Positions 52,601-59,543 of a DNA stretch of 64,000 bases are shown in pieces. This stretch comes from Alkalidesulfovibrio alkalitolerans DSM 16529 (GTDB lineage: Bacteria > Desulfobacterota > Desulfovibrionia > Desulfovibrionales > Desulfovibrionaceae), in the NCBI RefSeq assembly GCF_000422245.1, contig NZ_ATHI01000026.1, forward strand, positions 414,150-478,149, given 5' to 3'. The notes beneath the pieces are model-generated. The model made no database searches, was not told the DNA's origin, and worked only from the letters and a program-made list of their open reading frames with translations. A program made the position numbers and the translations under genes. Position 1 is the stretch's first letter. Every line of letters starts with the position of its first letter.

Positions 52601-53478
52601 GTCCCGGTGGATGCGGGTGAGGCGAGGATATCCGTGACCACGGCCGAGGCGGAAAGCGATGCGCCCGCGCCTTCGGCGGTGAGACTTTTCAGGTCCAGGC
52701 GGCCCGTGGCCATGTCCAGGCTGAAGGAGGCGGCGAGGGTGAAGTCGGCGCGTTGACCGTGCGGCAAGAGCGCCTCGAAGGCAACGCTGAGCGCGGACTC
52801 CTCGATGACGATCTCGCGTGCCGGGCCGCGTCTGCCCGTGCCGTTCCACTCCAGGCGGCCGTCAAGGGCCTTCATGCGGCCGCTTGGCCCCATCTCCATG
52901 TCCGCCGAGGCCGTGGCCGTGAAATGCTTGTCGTGACCTTCACCAATCACGAGCGAACCATTGTGCAACCGTGCGAAGCGGCCCGTGAGGCGGTCGTCCA
53001 CCTGGGCGCGAAGCCCGCTCAGGTTCAGCCGCTCGACCACGAAACTCCAACGCGCGGCTTCGCCGTCGTCCGTCGTCTCCTCGGAGGGGGCAGAGGGCCG
53101 CGAGACATTCCACTCCCCTGCTTCGTTGCGCACCAGCGAAACGGAGACACCTTCGGCGCGCACCTCGCGCACCTGCACCTCGCGCGAAAGAAGCGGCAGG
53201 AGGTCCACGCGCACGACCATCCGGGCGAGTCTGGCCGCCGGTTCCTCATCGAAACCCGGGGCGCTCTCCACAACCACGTTGCTGATCTCGATGCCGGGAT
53301 AGGGCAGAAGCGAGAGGCGAAGTCCGCCGTCGATGCGCACGCCCGCCCCGAGCACCGACTCCAGGGCGCTGTCCAGGCGTCGCATGAACATGTCCGAGTT
53401 CAGAAGGCGCGGCGCGGCGGCCAGGAACAGGACCACGGCGAGGGCCGCGAGCCCGAGGATGATCGCCAGACGTTTCAT
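49657..53478 (-). CDS. AsmA-family protein
   Basis: A 1273-residue protein anchored by one N-terminal helix (RLAIILGLAALAVVLFLAAA), with the rest in the periplasm. The opening LLNSDMFMRRLDSALESVLG and GGLRLSLLPYPGIEISNVVV is the AsmA N-terminal signature. The bulk is repeated beta-strand-rich segments of the AsmA/TamB bridge type, and the C-terminal 200 residues include GPLEAVVRNRVSGGMMALD. Such proteins form hydrophobic grooves for lipid transfer between membranes. The start is the ATG at 53478; an extra 51 codons upstream overlap the oxidoreductase gene. It is flanked in the operon by the oxidoreductase and YihY. Confidence 0.88.
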   Translation of the reverse strand: MKRLAIILGLAALAVVLFLAAAPRLLNSDMFMRRLDSALESVLGAGVRIDGGLRLSLLPYPGIEISNVVVESAPGFDEEPAARLARMVVRVDLLPLLSREVQVREVRAEGVSVSLVRNEAGEWNVSRPSAPSEETTDDGEAARWSFVVERLNLSGLRAQVDDRLTGRFARLHNGSLVIGEGHDKHFTATASADMEMGPSGRMKALDGRLEWNGTGRRGPAREIVIEESALSVAFEALLPHGQRADFTLAASFSLDMATGRLDLKSLTAEGAGASLSASAVVTDILASPASTGTVALDLFEPAALYALIGAEPPRSKDAAHLGFDFTTSADGLSLANLALRSGATEGGGEITVSRFAPLGVTARLSFTRLNVDDLPLPGPADEFAAPSSSAPAESVLRGLVRTAEGLDLDITLDVTHLEAAPVILRDLAVDISAHDGVLSAKRFDALLANGRFRGDIRAKLNEEEIFADLRLGAASIPPQSATNGNSSVNAATRANETSALPGEQPVATLAVEARGSLAAWTLTAAIPEFSPRRLAAVAGVTLPQGLPASSLASASLHLDCAGDEHGFRVREGRVVLDGSTARLSARIDDLRKIPAEISLAVDRLDLDRYGPFLRAAPDAQAADLDEPLALARFHDLATQAEIKAEWLRYEGVVVRNLDLRLRAANGAKRSELNALALGGRIQATSLLATGGQRPRIEATATLTGLDAALVLGALGRRPPAKGRLDGNLTLSGEGDTRAELLHTLRAASEVRLSQGALLPHDGEERPIALLAATLDISPEAGLHGEGAPGFAYGLKAKLTAREPGEGPRGQTELSGSLVIPQSLDDFRLLGGRFGLDGSWPAFKGPDKAFTAAGRLDYDSRKDSLSLSDISGRALGIPISGFANMTGQGTAVSWRGRLDVAPFTPRTVIEGLQGKPRPTRDPSVLAAARLGFDFAHGQNTLVFTNLDLRLDQTTLAGSVTIKSLDPLNIAFDLTGSELHVDRYRAPRAPDEQGDDSGPVELPIEFLSGISAQGRLALDAFSIYGIPGRNIRLQLSGEDGDILVKPFSAVVCEGPLEAVVRNRVSGGMMALDIDFTGRNFNLGELLVSMADAPYAGGVTTLAGHVSFLGATNDELLENMNGKVRMDSRNGWLLFTKPRGDKVETSITELIPDPATAKALAQARGTVRPEAATAFATAGADIVVEDGVVGTVEVLLDQPWTYKAVGKGGTDLVREEVDYRVTVTALGVATIPVAIRGPWEDVKVEVNTGAAILDTATGLIKDAVTLPFRILDAIIP

Positions 53479-53512
53479 CCGGCCTCGCTGTGGCGGGAAG
53501 CGGCGCGTTCGA

Positions 53513-54640
53513 TCATGCGCCGTCCGCGAAGCGGCGCATGAAGCGCCGGTCGATGTGGTCCTTGAGGGCGAAGGCCCATTCGCCAGCCATGGCCACGCCC
53601 CACTTGCGGAACAGGGCCTTGCCGCCGCCAAGGTTGAAGAGCAGCAGATAATCCGGCGAGCCTGGAACGAAGGGCGTCAGAGGCCTGCCGTCCAGGGCCG
53701 CGGCGAGGTTGGCGGCCAGGACGGGGTTTTGGCGCACGGCGTAGACCCCGACTTTATCCAGGGGGCGCGGCGCGAAGTCGATGCAGTCGCCGCCGCCGAA
53801 AATTTCAGGCTTGGCCGGGCTGTTCAGGTATTCGCCCACCAGCAGGCCGCCGCTCGGTCCGGTGGGCAGGCCCGCCGCACGCGCAAGGGGCGAAGGCACG
53901 ACGCCAAGCGCCAGGAAGGCGGCGTCGAAGGGCAGGACCGCACCATCGGCGAGGATCGCCCGGCCTTCCTCGAAGCGTTCCAGGCGAGGGCCTTCGACGA
54001 CCGCGATGCCCCGGCGCGAAAAGTCCGCCATGCACAGGGCGCGCAGGCGCTCGCCGTGGCGGCGCAAAAGGCGGTTGCCAGCCAGCAGCGTGACCTTTGG
54101 CCGTCCGCCGGCCTTGCGCACGGCGTCGTGGGCGTTGCCCGCCATCTCCACTCCGGCGGGGCCGCCCCCGGCCACGATCACGGCCACCTCGCCGCGTTCG
54201 CGGGCCAGGGTTGCCAAACGGTCGCGGGCCTCGATGAGCTTTTCGATGGGCTTCACGCGCCACACGTCTGGCGGTAGGCCGTTCTCCGTGCCGAGCGAGC
54301 CGTCAGGTCCAGGCACGCCGCTGCCGGTGTTCAGGGATAAAACGTCGTAGGTCACGGATTGGCCGTTCGTGAGGGAGAGGATCCGTTTGTCGGGGTCGAT
54401 GGCCGTGATCGCCGCGCGAACGAAGGTTCCGCCGCGCGATTCGACCATGGCGCGTACGGGAAAGCTGATCTCCTCGGGCGTATAGGCCCCGCCCAGCATG
54501 CCCGGTCCCATGCCGGAGTAATAGTGGCGGTCGGCCGGGCCCACGCAGGTCACCGTGTGTCCCCTGGACACTATTTCGGGGATGGCCCTGATGGCCATGA
54601 GGTGGGCGTGTCCCGCCCCGGCGAGTATGAGATGGGCCAT
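53513..54640 (-). CDS. FAD-dependent pyridine nucleotide oxidoreductase (NDH-2/Nterm_to_SelD type)
   Basis: A 375-residue flavoprotein. LILAGAGHAHLMAIR is an FAD-binding motif characteristic of the group found fused to SelD in some bacteria. RHYYSGMGPGMLGG, VIVAGGGPAGVEMAGNAHDA (second dinucleotide site) and FGGGDCIDF support the NADH dehydrogenase-like fold. No SelD domain is attached and no selenium genes are nearby. The C-terminal part (WAFALKDHIDRRFMRRF) might bind the membrane. It heads a three-gene operon with asmA and yihY (gaps 34 and 14 nt). Quinone reductase activity is possible but not shown. Confidence 0.85.
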   Translation of the reverse strand: MAHLILAGAGHAHLMAIRAIPEIVSRGHTVTCVGPADRHYYSGMGPGMLGGAYTPEEISFPVRAMVESRGGTFVRAAITAIDPDKRILSLTNGQSVTYDVLSLNTGSGVPGPDGSLGTENGLPPDVWRVKPIEKLIEARDRLATLARERGEVAVIVAGGGPAGVEMAGNAHDAVRKAGGRPKVTLLAGNRLLRRHGERLRALCMADFSRRGIAVVEGPRLERFEEGRAILADGAVLPFDAAFLALGVVPSPLARAAGLPTGPSGGLLVGEYLNSPAKPEIFGGGDCIDFAPRPLDKVGVYAVRQNPVLAANLAAALDGRPLTPFVPGSPDYLLLFNLGGGKALFRKWGVAMAGEWAFALKDHIDRRFMRRFADGA

Positions 54641-54791
54641 GCGTCATCCTTGGTTCGTCCATCGTCATCATAACCCAATGCAAACGGATCGTGCGTCCAA
54701 GAAAGTGTAGCACATCGAATGCCAAAGACAACACCGGGACCGCAATGCCGCGCGCGGGGCTGTTTTCGGGCGGACCGAACCCGAATCCCTA

Positions 54792-54805
54792 TTGACTTGC
54801 GTCAA
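54792..54805. promoter_or_regulatory. FNR/HcpR-type palindrome upstream of the chemoreceptor gene
   Basis: TTGAC-TTGC-GTCAA is a perfect 5-bp inverted repeat with a 4-nt spacer, the layout of CRP/FNR-family sites. From memory, predicted HcpR sites in Desulfovibrio are of the TTGAC-N4-GTCAA form. It lies 88 nt before the chemoreceptor start. The opposite gene starts at 54640, about 150 nt away. No good -10 element was identified. Confidence 0.45.
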
Positions 54806-54892
54806 GGAATGCAATCGGATGGAGGCGTATATGGATATTGAAAGATGCGAGGCTATTGCGTCGCGTCCAACAGGAGACGAGGGGGTAGCGTC

Positions 54893-56587
54893 ATGACCAT
54901 CCGGGCCAGACTCATTCTTTCCGTGGCAGCAGTTTTTGCCGTCAGCGCGGTCATGTTCCTGGCCATCTGGAGCATGCTGGACGATCTCGAATCCGACGGA
55001 CTGGGCATCAACCTCGCGGGCAGACAGCGCATGCTGACGCAGATGGCGGGCCAACAGGCCCTGCTCGGTCGTCTGGGAGGGCAGGACGCCGCGCAGGGCT
55101 TGAGCCGTGCCGCAGCCGTCTTCGAGGCCACGCACAAAGCTTTGCTCGACGGCGGTTTCGCGCCTGTGGGGCTGGACCCCAATGGCGCGACAGTGGCGCT
55201 GCCGGCCGCATCGCCCGCCGTGCGGGCGGAGCTTGAGGCCGCGGGCGCTCGCTGGACCGGATTCATCCGGCTGGTGCGGGATGGCGCGGCGAATCCATCG
55301 GAAGTTTCAGCGGCCAGCGCGACCGTCCTTGAGTCTTTGAGCCGCGCCGTGACCGTGATGCAAAAGGAATCCGAGGCCAAGGTGGCACGCCTCCTGACCA
55401 TGCAGGCCGCGGCCGTGGCCGTGGGGTTCGCGCTCCTGATCGTGGTGGTCGTCAACATGCGCAGACACGTGACCGAGCCGCTCGACGCCCTGCGGGGTTA
55501 TGCCGGGAAGGTCGCGTCCGGCGACCTCTCCGCCTCGGTCAGCGGTCGCTTTAGCGCCGAGCTTTTAGCCGTCAAGGAAGCCGTGCAGAGCATGGTGCTC
55601 TCGTTGCGCGAGAGCATGGGGCACGCCGAGGCGAAGGGCCGCGAGGCCGAAAAGGGCGCGGCCGAGGCGCGCGAGGCCCTGGCTGTGGCCAAGGCCCAGG
55701 AGGAAAAGGTGCAGGCCCTTTTTGCCGCGCTGACCAAGGCGGCGGACGCCGCGCGCGGTGTCTCCCGGCAATTGGCCGCCGGATCGAGGCGGCTTGGCGA
55801 ACAGGCCTCGGGAGTTTCGCAAGGGGCGCAATTGCAGCGCGACCGCATGGCCGAAACCGCCGCCGCCATGGAGGAAATGAACGCCACGGTGGGCGAGGTG
55901 GCGCGCAACGCGGGCGATGCGGCCACCAATGCCGGGGCAGCTCACGAGCGGGCCCAGGCAGGGGCCGAGGGCGTGCGTGCAGCCATCGTCGCCATTGATC
56001 GGGCCAGAGCGCGCATGGAAGAGCTTTCCGCGAGCATGGAGCGACTGGGCGAGCAGGCCCAAGGCATTGGGCAGGTCATGAACGTGATCAGCGACATCGC
56101 GGACCAGACGAACCTGCTCGCGCTCAACGCCGCCATCGAGGCCGCGCGCGCGGGCGACGCGGGTCGGGGCTTCGCCGTGGTCGCGGACGAGGTGCGAAAG
56201 CTGGCCGAGAAGACCATGACCGCCACCAAGGAGGTTGGTCAGGCCGTGACGGCCATCCAAGGACTGGCCACGGAGAACGTGGTCAAGGCGCGCGAGGCGG
56301 CCGAGGGCATTGTCGAGAGTACCGGCGTGGCCGAGGAGTCCGGGCGGCGTATGGCCGAGATCGTGGACATCGTGGCCCAGACCTCGGGCCAGGTGGAGTC
56401 CATTGCCACGGCCTCGGAGCAGCAGTCGGCCGCGGCCGAGGAGATCAACCGCGCCGTGACCGAGGTCACGCGCGTCGCGGCGGAGACGGCCGAGGGCATG
56501 CGCGAGACGGACGTGGTGGTGGCGGAGCTCGGCAGGCTGGTCGAGGAACTCGACGGCATCATCGGCTCCATGACGCGCCAGGAGTGA
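54893..56587 (+). CDS. Methyl-accepting chemotaxis protein with PilJ-type sensor
   Basis: A 564-residue chemoreceptor. Helix 1 is at about 7-27, followed by [20 protein letters not shown], the PilJ/NarX-like type IV-pili MCP N-terminal signature. Helix 2 is at about 170-188 ([17 protein letters not shown]), then a HAMP domain. The cytoplasmic hairpin peaks at [20 protein letters not shown] with [16 protein letters not shown]. The PilJ-type sensor resembles that of NarX, which senses nitrate or nitrite; the ligand here is unknown. GAGGGGG gives the ribosome site for the ATG at 54893. An FNR/HcpR-like box upstream suggests anaerobic or nitrosative control. Confidence 0.92.
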   Translation: MTIRARLILSVAAVFAVSAVMFLAIWSMLDDLESDGLGINLAGRQRMLTQMAGQQALLGRLGGQDAAQGLSRAAAVFEATHKALLDGGFAPVGLDPNGATVALPAASPAVRAELEAAGARWTGFIRLVRDGAANPSEVSAASATVLESLSRAVTVMQKESEAKVARLLTMQAAAVAVGFALLIVVVVNMRRHVTEPLDALRGYAGKVASGDLSASVSGRFSAELLAVKEAVQSMVLSLRESMGHAEAKGREAEKGAAEAREALAVAKAQEEKVQALFAALTKAADAARGVSRQLAAGSRRLGEQASGVSQGAQLQRDRMAETAAAMEEMNATVGEVARNAGDAATNAGAAHERAQAGAEGVRAAIVAIDRARARMEELSASMERLGEQAQGIGQVMNVISDIADQTNLLALNAAIEAARAGDAGRGFAVVADEVRKLAEKTMTATKEVGQAVTAIQGLATENVVKAREAAEGIVESTGVAEESGRRMAEIVDIVAQTSGQVESIATASEQQSAAAEEINRAVTEVTRVAAETAEGMRETDVVVAELGRLVEELDGIIGSMTRQE

Positions 56588-56604
56588 TCCGGCCGGATTG
56601 GATG

Positions 56605-56641
56605 CAAAAAAGCCCCGGTGCTCACGCACCGGGGCTTTTTT
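56605..56641. terminator. Bidirectional Rho-independent terminator
   Basis: AGCCCCGGTGC (56611-56621) pairs perfectly with GCACCGGGGCT (56626-56636) around TCAC. TTTTT follows on the plus strand and AAAAA precedes, so the structure ends both the chemoreceptor gene and the convergent response-regulator gene. Confidence 0.92.
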
Positions 56642-56682
56642 GTCGCATTGCCGCCGAAGAACGCTCCGCGCGTTCTTCGGGT

Positions 56683-57093
56683 TCAGCCAGCCTTGTCGGG
56701 AATCAGGCCCAGCCGCTTGAGCTCGGTAAGGATCATGGTTTCGTCGATGGGCTTGACGAGGAAGGACGTGGCCCCGCCCAGAAAGAAGGCGTTGTGCGTG
56801 TCCTCGGAGTCGTCGAGCACGGTGGTGATGATGACCTTGGCCTGCGTTTCCTCGGAGATGCCGTGCTCGCGCTCGATCTCGCGAATCTCGCGCAGGGCGT
56901 GGTGGCCGTCGATCTCGGGCATGACCAGATCCATGCAGATCAGGTCGTAGGGCTTCGCCTCGGTCAGAGCGCGGCGAAAGGCGTATATGGCTTCGTCCCC
57001 GTTCACCGCCACGTCGCAAAAGGCGTGGGGGTGGAGGATTTCCTGGAGATAGCTGCGGCAATAGAAGTCGTCGTCAACGATAAGCACGCGCAT
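56683..57093 (-). CDS. Stand-alone CheY-like response regulator
   Basis: A 136-residue single receiver domain. Acidic triad D7-D8-D9 (LIVDDDFYC), phosphoacceptor D55 (LICMDLVMPEIDG), T99 region (VIITTVLDD) and the conserved lysine in FLVKPIDE are all present. No output domain exists. Being convergent with the chemoreceptor gene it may be a partner in its pathway, but that is only positional. GGAG precedes the ATG at 57093; 32 upstream codons are open but lack a start with a ribosome site. Confidence 0.9.
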   Translation of the reverse strand: MRVLIVDDDFYCRSYLQEILHPHAFCDVAVNGDEAIYAFRRALTEAKPYDLICMDLVMPEIDGHHALREIREIEREHGISEETQAKVIITTVLDDSEDTHNAFFLGGATSFLVKPIDETMILTELKRLGLIPDKAG

Positions 57094-57254
57094 GTGGCTG
57101 GCTCCGGAGCGTCCTGATTGGTTTTCCACGGATGGAGGCCGTTTTCCACAACCATGAAAAAGATACCCCCCCCTTGCGGGGTTTGTCAAAACCTATCTGT
57201 CCGGTCAGCAAAACTAATCAGTATAGCACGTGGTGTCAGCGGAGCAAAGGAAAA

Positions 57255-58058
57255 TCAGCGCTTTAAGATGTTCGACGAGAGTCCCTGGCAGTGGCACAAG
57301 CCCAGGCCCGGTTCGTCGCGAAGACGCGAGCGCAAGCACTCCACGGTCTCGTGGCGCGAGACGATCCAGACGTCGCCATGGCGCTCGCAGGAGTAGCCGT
57401 GTTCGTTCTCGGGCAGCCGGGTCAGGGGCTCGCCGAGCAGCGCGGCGACATCGGCCATGGCCATGCCCGGCGAGACGAGGGCCATGGCCTGGCGGGATTT
57501 TTCGGCCCGCTCACGGGCCAGCCGCGCGGCCGTGTCCTCGGCCGAATCGTCGGCCTTGCCAGGCAAGCGCGCGGCATCGGCAGCTCCTTTTCCTGGCAGC
57601 GATTCCTCATCGCGGTGCTCCACGCGCACGCGCACCACGCAATCCACGGCGCGGCCGCCGGGCAGGTTCACCAGGGTATCGCGCGCTTCCTCCACGCGCA
57701 CCAGCGTGGCCGCGATCAGACGCGGCCCGCCGTTCGCAGGCGTGACCAGGACGCCCGCGCGATCCACGGCCGCCCGGATGGCGTTTTCGCGGCAAACCTG
57801 GCGCGCTTCCTCCAGCGATTCGCCCTCGCCGACAAGCGTGCGGTAGCTGGCTGTGTACACGCCTTGCTCCTCGCCCTCTTTCGGCGCGGCCTTCTGGCGG
57901 ATGTCAAAGTCTGGCGAGGGGACTGAAACAGATGGGGATTCGGCGTGCGCCGTGGCCGTCCATCCGGCCGGAAGGGTCAAGGCGGCCAGCACGGCGGCGA
58001 GAAGAATCCGTGAAGCGGGCGGGCTGCCGAGGGAGGGGAAAAGGGATGTCAGACGCAT
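57255..58058 (-). CDS. Exported protein of unknown function
   Basis: A 267-residue protein with a signal peptide (ILLAAVLAALTLPAGWTATA, cleavage after AHA near 39). The middle (GEGESLEEARQVCRENAIRA, then VLVTPANGG and VRVRVEHRDEE) recalls periplasmic proteins of the LPP20/FlgT N-terminal type. The C-terminus VSPGMAMADVAALLGEPLTR with a CERHGDVWIVSRHETVEC pair of cysteines resembles SmpA/OmlA-like segments. I do not recognise a specific family. GGAGG precedes the ATG at 58058. A weak hairpin CCCCGCAAGGGG with a T-rich tail at about 57155-57184 may end its transcript. Confidence 0.65.
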   Translation of the reverse strand: MRLTSLFPSLGSPPASRILLAAVLAALTLPAGWTATAHAESPSVSVPSPDFDIRQKAAPKEGEEQGVYTASYRTLVGEGESLEEARQVCRENAIRAAVDRAGVLVTPANGGPRLIAATLVRVEEARDTLVNLPGGRAVDCVVRVRVEHRDEESLPGKGAADAARLPGKADDSAEDTAARLARERAEKSRQAMALVSPGMAMADVAALLGEPLTRLPENEHGYSCERHGDVWIVSRHETVECLRSRLRDEPGLGLCHCQGLSSNILKR

Positions 58059-58131
58059 GACGTCCTCCAAGGTCGCATGGAGGCAAGATAGCAAGAAACG
58101 CGCCCAGATGCGAGGCCACCCGCCAGACCGC

Positions 58132-58178
58132 CCCAAAAAATCCCACTTGCCGCGTTGCCGCGAAAAGCTTCGTTCCCC
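58132..58178. repeat. Dispersed palindrome, truncated copy C'
   Basis: AAAAAATCCCACTTGCCGCG followed by TTGCCGCGAAAAGCTT matches the left half of copy B (GAAAAAGTCCCATCTGCTGCG, TTGCTGCGAAAAGCTC). The match stops where complete copy C begins at 58179. It looks like an older element cut by, or recombined with, copy C. Confidence 0.6.
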
Positions 58179-58300
58179 GGACCGCTGAAAACGTGCCGGA
58201 TGCAAGGCGCAAGAAAGCGCCGGGCCCGACGCGTATTTCAAATACGCGAGGGATCGGCGCTTTCGCGGCAACGCAGCAGACGGCGCGTTTTCAGCGGTCC
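58179..58300. repeat. Dispersed three-tier palindrome, copy C (complete, inverted)
   Basis: A 122-bp palindrome in the opposite orientation to copies A and B. Outer arms 58179-58197 and 58282-58300 pair at 18 of 19 positions. Middle arms GAAAGCGCC and GGCGCTTTC (58213-58221 and 58256-58264) and apical arms CGCGTATT and AATACGCG (58230-58248) are perfect. Reverse-complemented, its core is nearly identical to copy A, while the outer arms (GGACCGCTGAAAACG) differ from A and B on both sides in step. It ends 4 nt from the stop of the metallo-hydrolase gene. Confidence 0.8.
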
Positions 58301-58304
58301 ACCC

Positions 58305-59147
58305 CTAGAGCGTGATCTCGCTCTCCTGACTCAGGGCGAATATCTCCATGTCCGCTCGGCCGCGCTCGGCCGCGATGCGGCGGCAGTCGGCGACCATGGC
58401 GTCCACGCCCTCGTCGGTTCGGTCCTGGTTGTGATGGAACAGGCCGAAACGCTTCACATTCGCGGTCAGGGCCAGGTCCAGGGCCTGGGTGTACACCGAG
58501 TGCCCCCAGCCGCGTGTGCGCTCGTAGTCGGCGTCCGTGTACTCGGCGTCGTGGATGAGCAGGTCCGCGTCGGCCGCGAAGGCCGCGTAGTCGTCGAAAG
58601 TCCTGCCGCCGGGATGGGGATGGAACAGTTCGTTGTCCGTGAGGAAGACCAGCGAGACGCCGCTCTCCTCGAAACGGTAGCCCAGGCCCAGGTTGGGGTG
58701 GGACAGGGGGATGGAGGAGACCTCGATGCCCTCGACCAGGGTGGGCTGACGGCACACGCCCCGGTAGTCGATCTCCGCCTTGAGCGCGGAGAAGGGCACG
58801 GGAAAGTAGGGTGCGCTCATGGTGCGGGTGAGCAGGTGGCGCATGTCGCCCTGGGACATGGGGCAGCCGTAGAGGTCGATGTGCGTGGATTCGGCGTAGA
58901 TGGGCTTGAAGAAGGGGAAGCCCAGGATGTGGTCCCAGTGGGAGTGGGTGAAGATCATGGAGAAGCGGCTCTCGCCTTCGGCCAGGAGGCGGTTGCCCAG
59001 GCGGCGGATGCCCGAGCCCGCGTCCACTATCACGGGAACGCGGCGTTGTCCGCAGATCTCGAGGCAGGTGGTGTCGCCTCCGTAGGTCACGTACTGCGGG
59101 CCGGACACGGGAATCGAACCGCGCGCTCCAAAGCACCTGATCAGCAC
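58305..59147 (-). CDS. MBL-fold metallo-hydrolase
   Basis: A 280-residue metallo-beta-lactamase-fold protein. LIRCFGARGSIPVSG and YGGDTTCLEI open the fold, THSHWDHILGFPFF is the HxHxDH metal motif, SHPNLGLGYR provides a further His, and LLIHDAEYTDADY is the bridging Asp region. This subgroup resembles phosphodiesterase or phosphoribosyl phosphodiesterase-like hydrolases. The start is a GTG at 59147 preceded by AGGGGG at 5 nt; starting there gives the usual MxIRxxGxRGSIP N-terminus of the family. A longer ATG-initiated frame adds unrelated residues. The substrate is not known. Confidence 0.88.
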   Translation of the reverse strand: MLIRCFGARGSIPVSGPQYVTYGGDTTCLEICGQRRVPVIVDAGSGIRRLGNRLLAEGESRFSMIFTHSHWDHILGFPFFKPIYAESTHIDLYGCPMSQGDMRHLLTRTMSAPYFPVPFSALKAEIDYRGVCRQPTLVEGIEVSSIPLSHPNLGLGYRFEESGVSLVFLTDNELFHPHPGGRTFDDYAAFAADADLLIHDAEYTDADYERTRGWGHSVYTQALDLALTANVKRFGLFHHNQDRTDEGVDAMVADCRRIAAERGRADMEIFALSQESEITL

Positions 59148-59354
59148 ATCAACCCCCTGTCCGCAGCCGTCCGCTTCACAACGCGCTCTGCGCCCGCGAC
59201 CGGGCAGCGCCGCGCGCGTCCGTATCCATGCGTGATGGCGCACGTTACATCATCTCATGTCCCGAAACAACTCTTTCCTGATAACGGCGCTCCTTCCCGG
59301 TACGGCGGACAGGGAGGAGCGGTGGATGAAATCACGCTTCATGTCGTTTCATGC

Positions 59355-59383
59355 TTGACACTCCCAGTACCTGCTGCTATCTG
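59355..59383 (+). promoter_or_regulatory. Sigma70 promoter of tRNA-Val
   Basis: A perfect TTGACA (59355-59360) and TATCTG (59378-59383) are separated by exactly 17 nt. The transcript start near 59390 lies about 17 nt before the tRNA 5' end. This is the strongest housekeeping promoter seen in the window. Confidence 0.75.
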
Positions 59384-59406
59384 ACTGCTCCCTTGTTCGG
59401 GTATGG

Positions 59407-59481
59407 AGGCGCGTAGCTCAGGGGGAGAGCACTTGCTTGACACGCAAGGGGTCAGGAGTTCAAATCTCCTCGTGCCTACCA
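59407..59481 (+). tRNA. tRNA-Val (anticodon GAC)
   Basis: A complete cloverleaf of 75 nt including encoded CCA. The acceptor AGGCGCG pairs with CGTGCCT (one G-U). The D-arm is GCTC/GAGC, the anticodon stem CTTGC/GCAAG encloses loop TTGACAC with anticodon GAC, the variable loop is 5 nt, and the T-arm AGGAG/CTCCT encloses TTCAAAT. It decodes GUC and GUU. A terminator-like hairpin follows before thrS. Confidence 0.95.
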
Positions 59482-59494
59482 TCTTAGTTCGCTC

Positions 59495-59519
59495 AGGGAG
59501 GCTTTATGCCTCCCTTTTT
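59495..59519 (+). terminator. Terminator between tRNA-Val and thrS
   Basis: AGGGAGGC (59495-59502) pairs with GCCTCCCT (59508-59515) around TTTAT, and the stem runs into a T-tract (59515-59519). It should end the tRNA transcript. As thrS begins 24 nt later with no other promoter seen, it could also act as an attenuator for thrS; that is inference. Confidence 0.8.
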
Positions 59520-59543
59520 CACTCGTGAGGCAAGGAGCCGACG

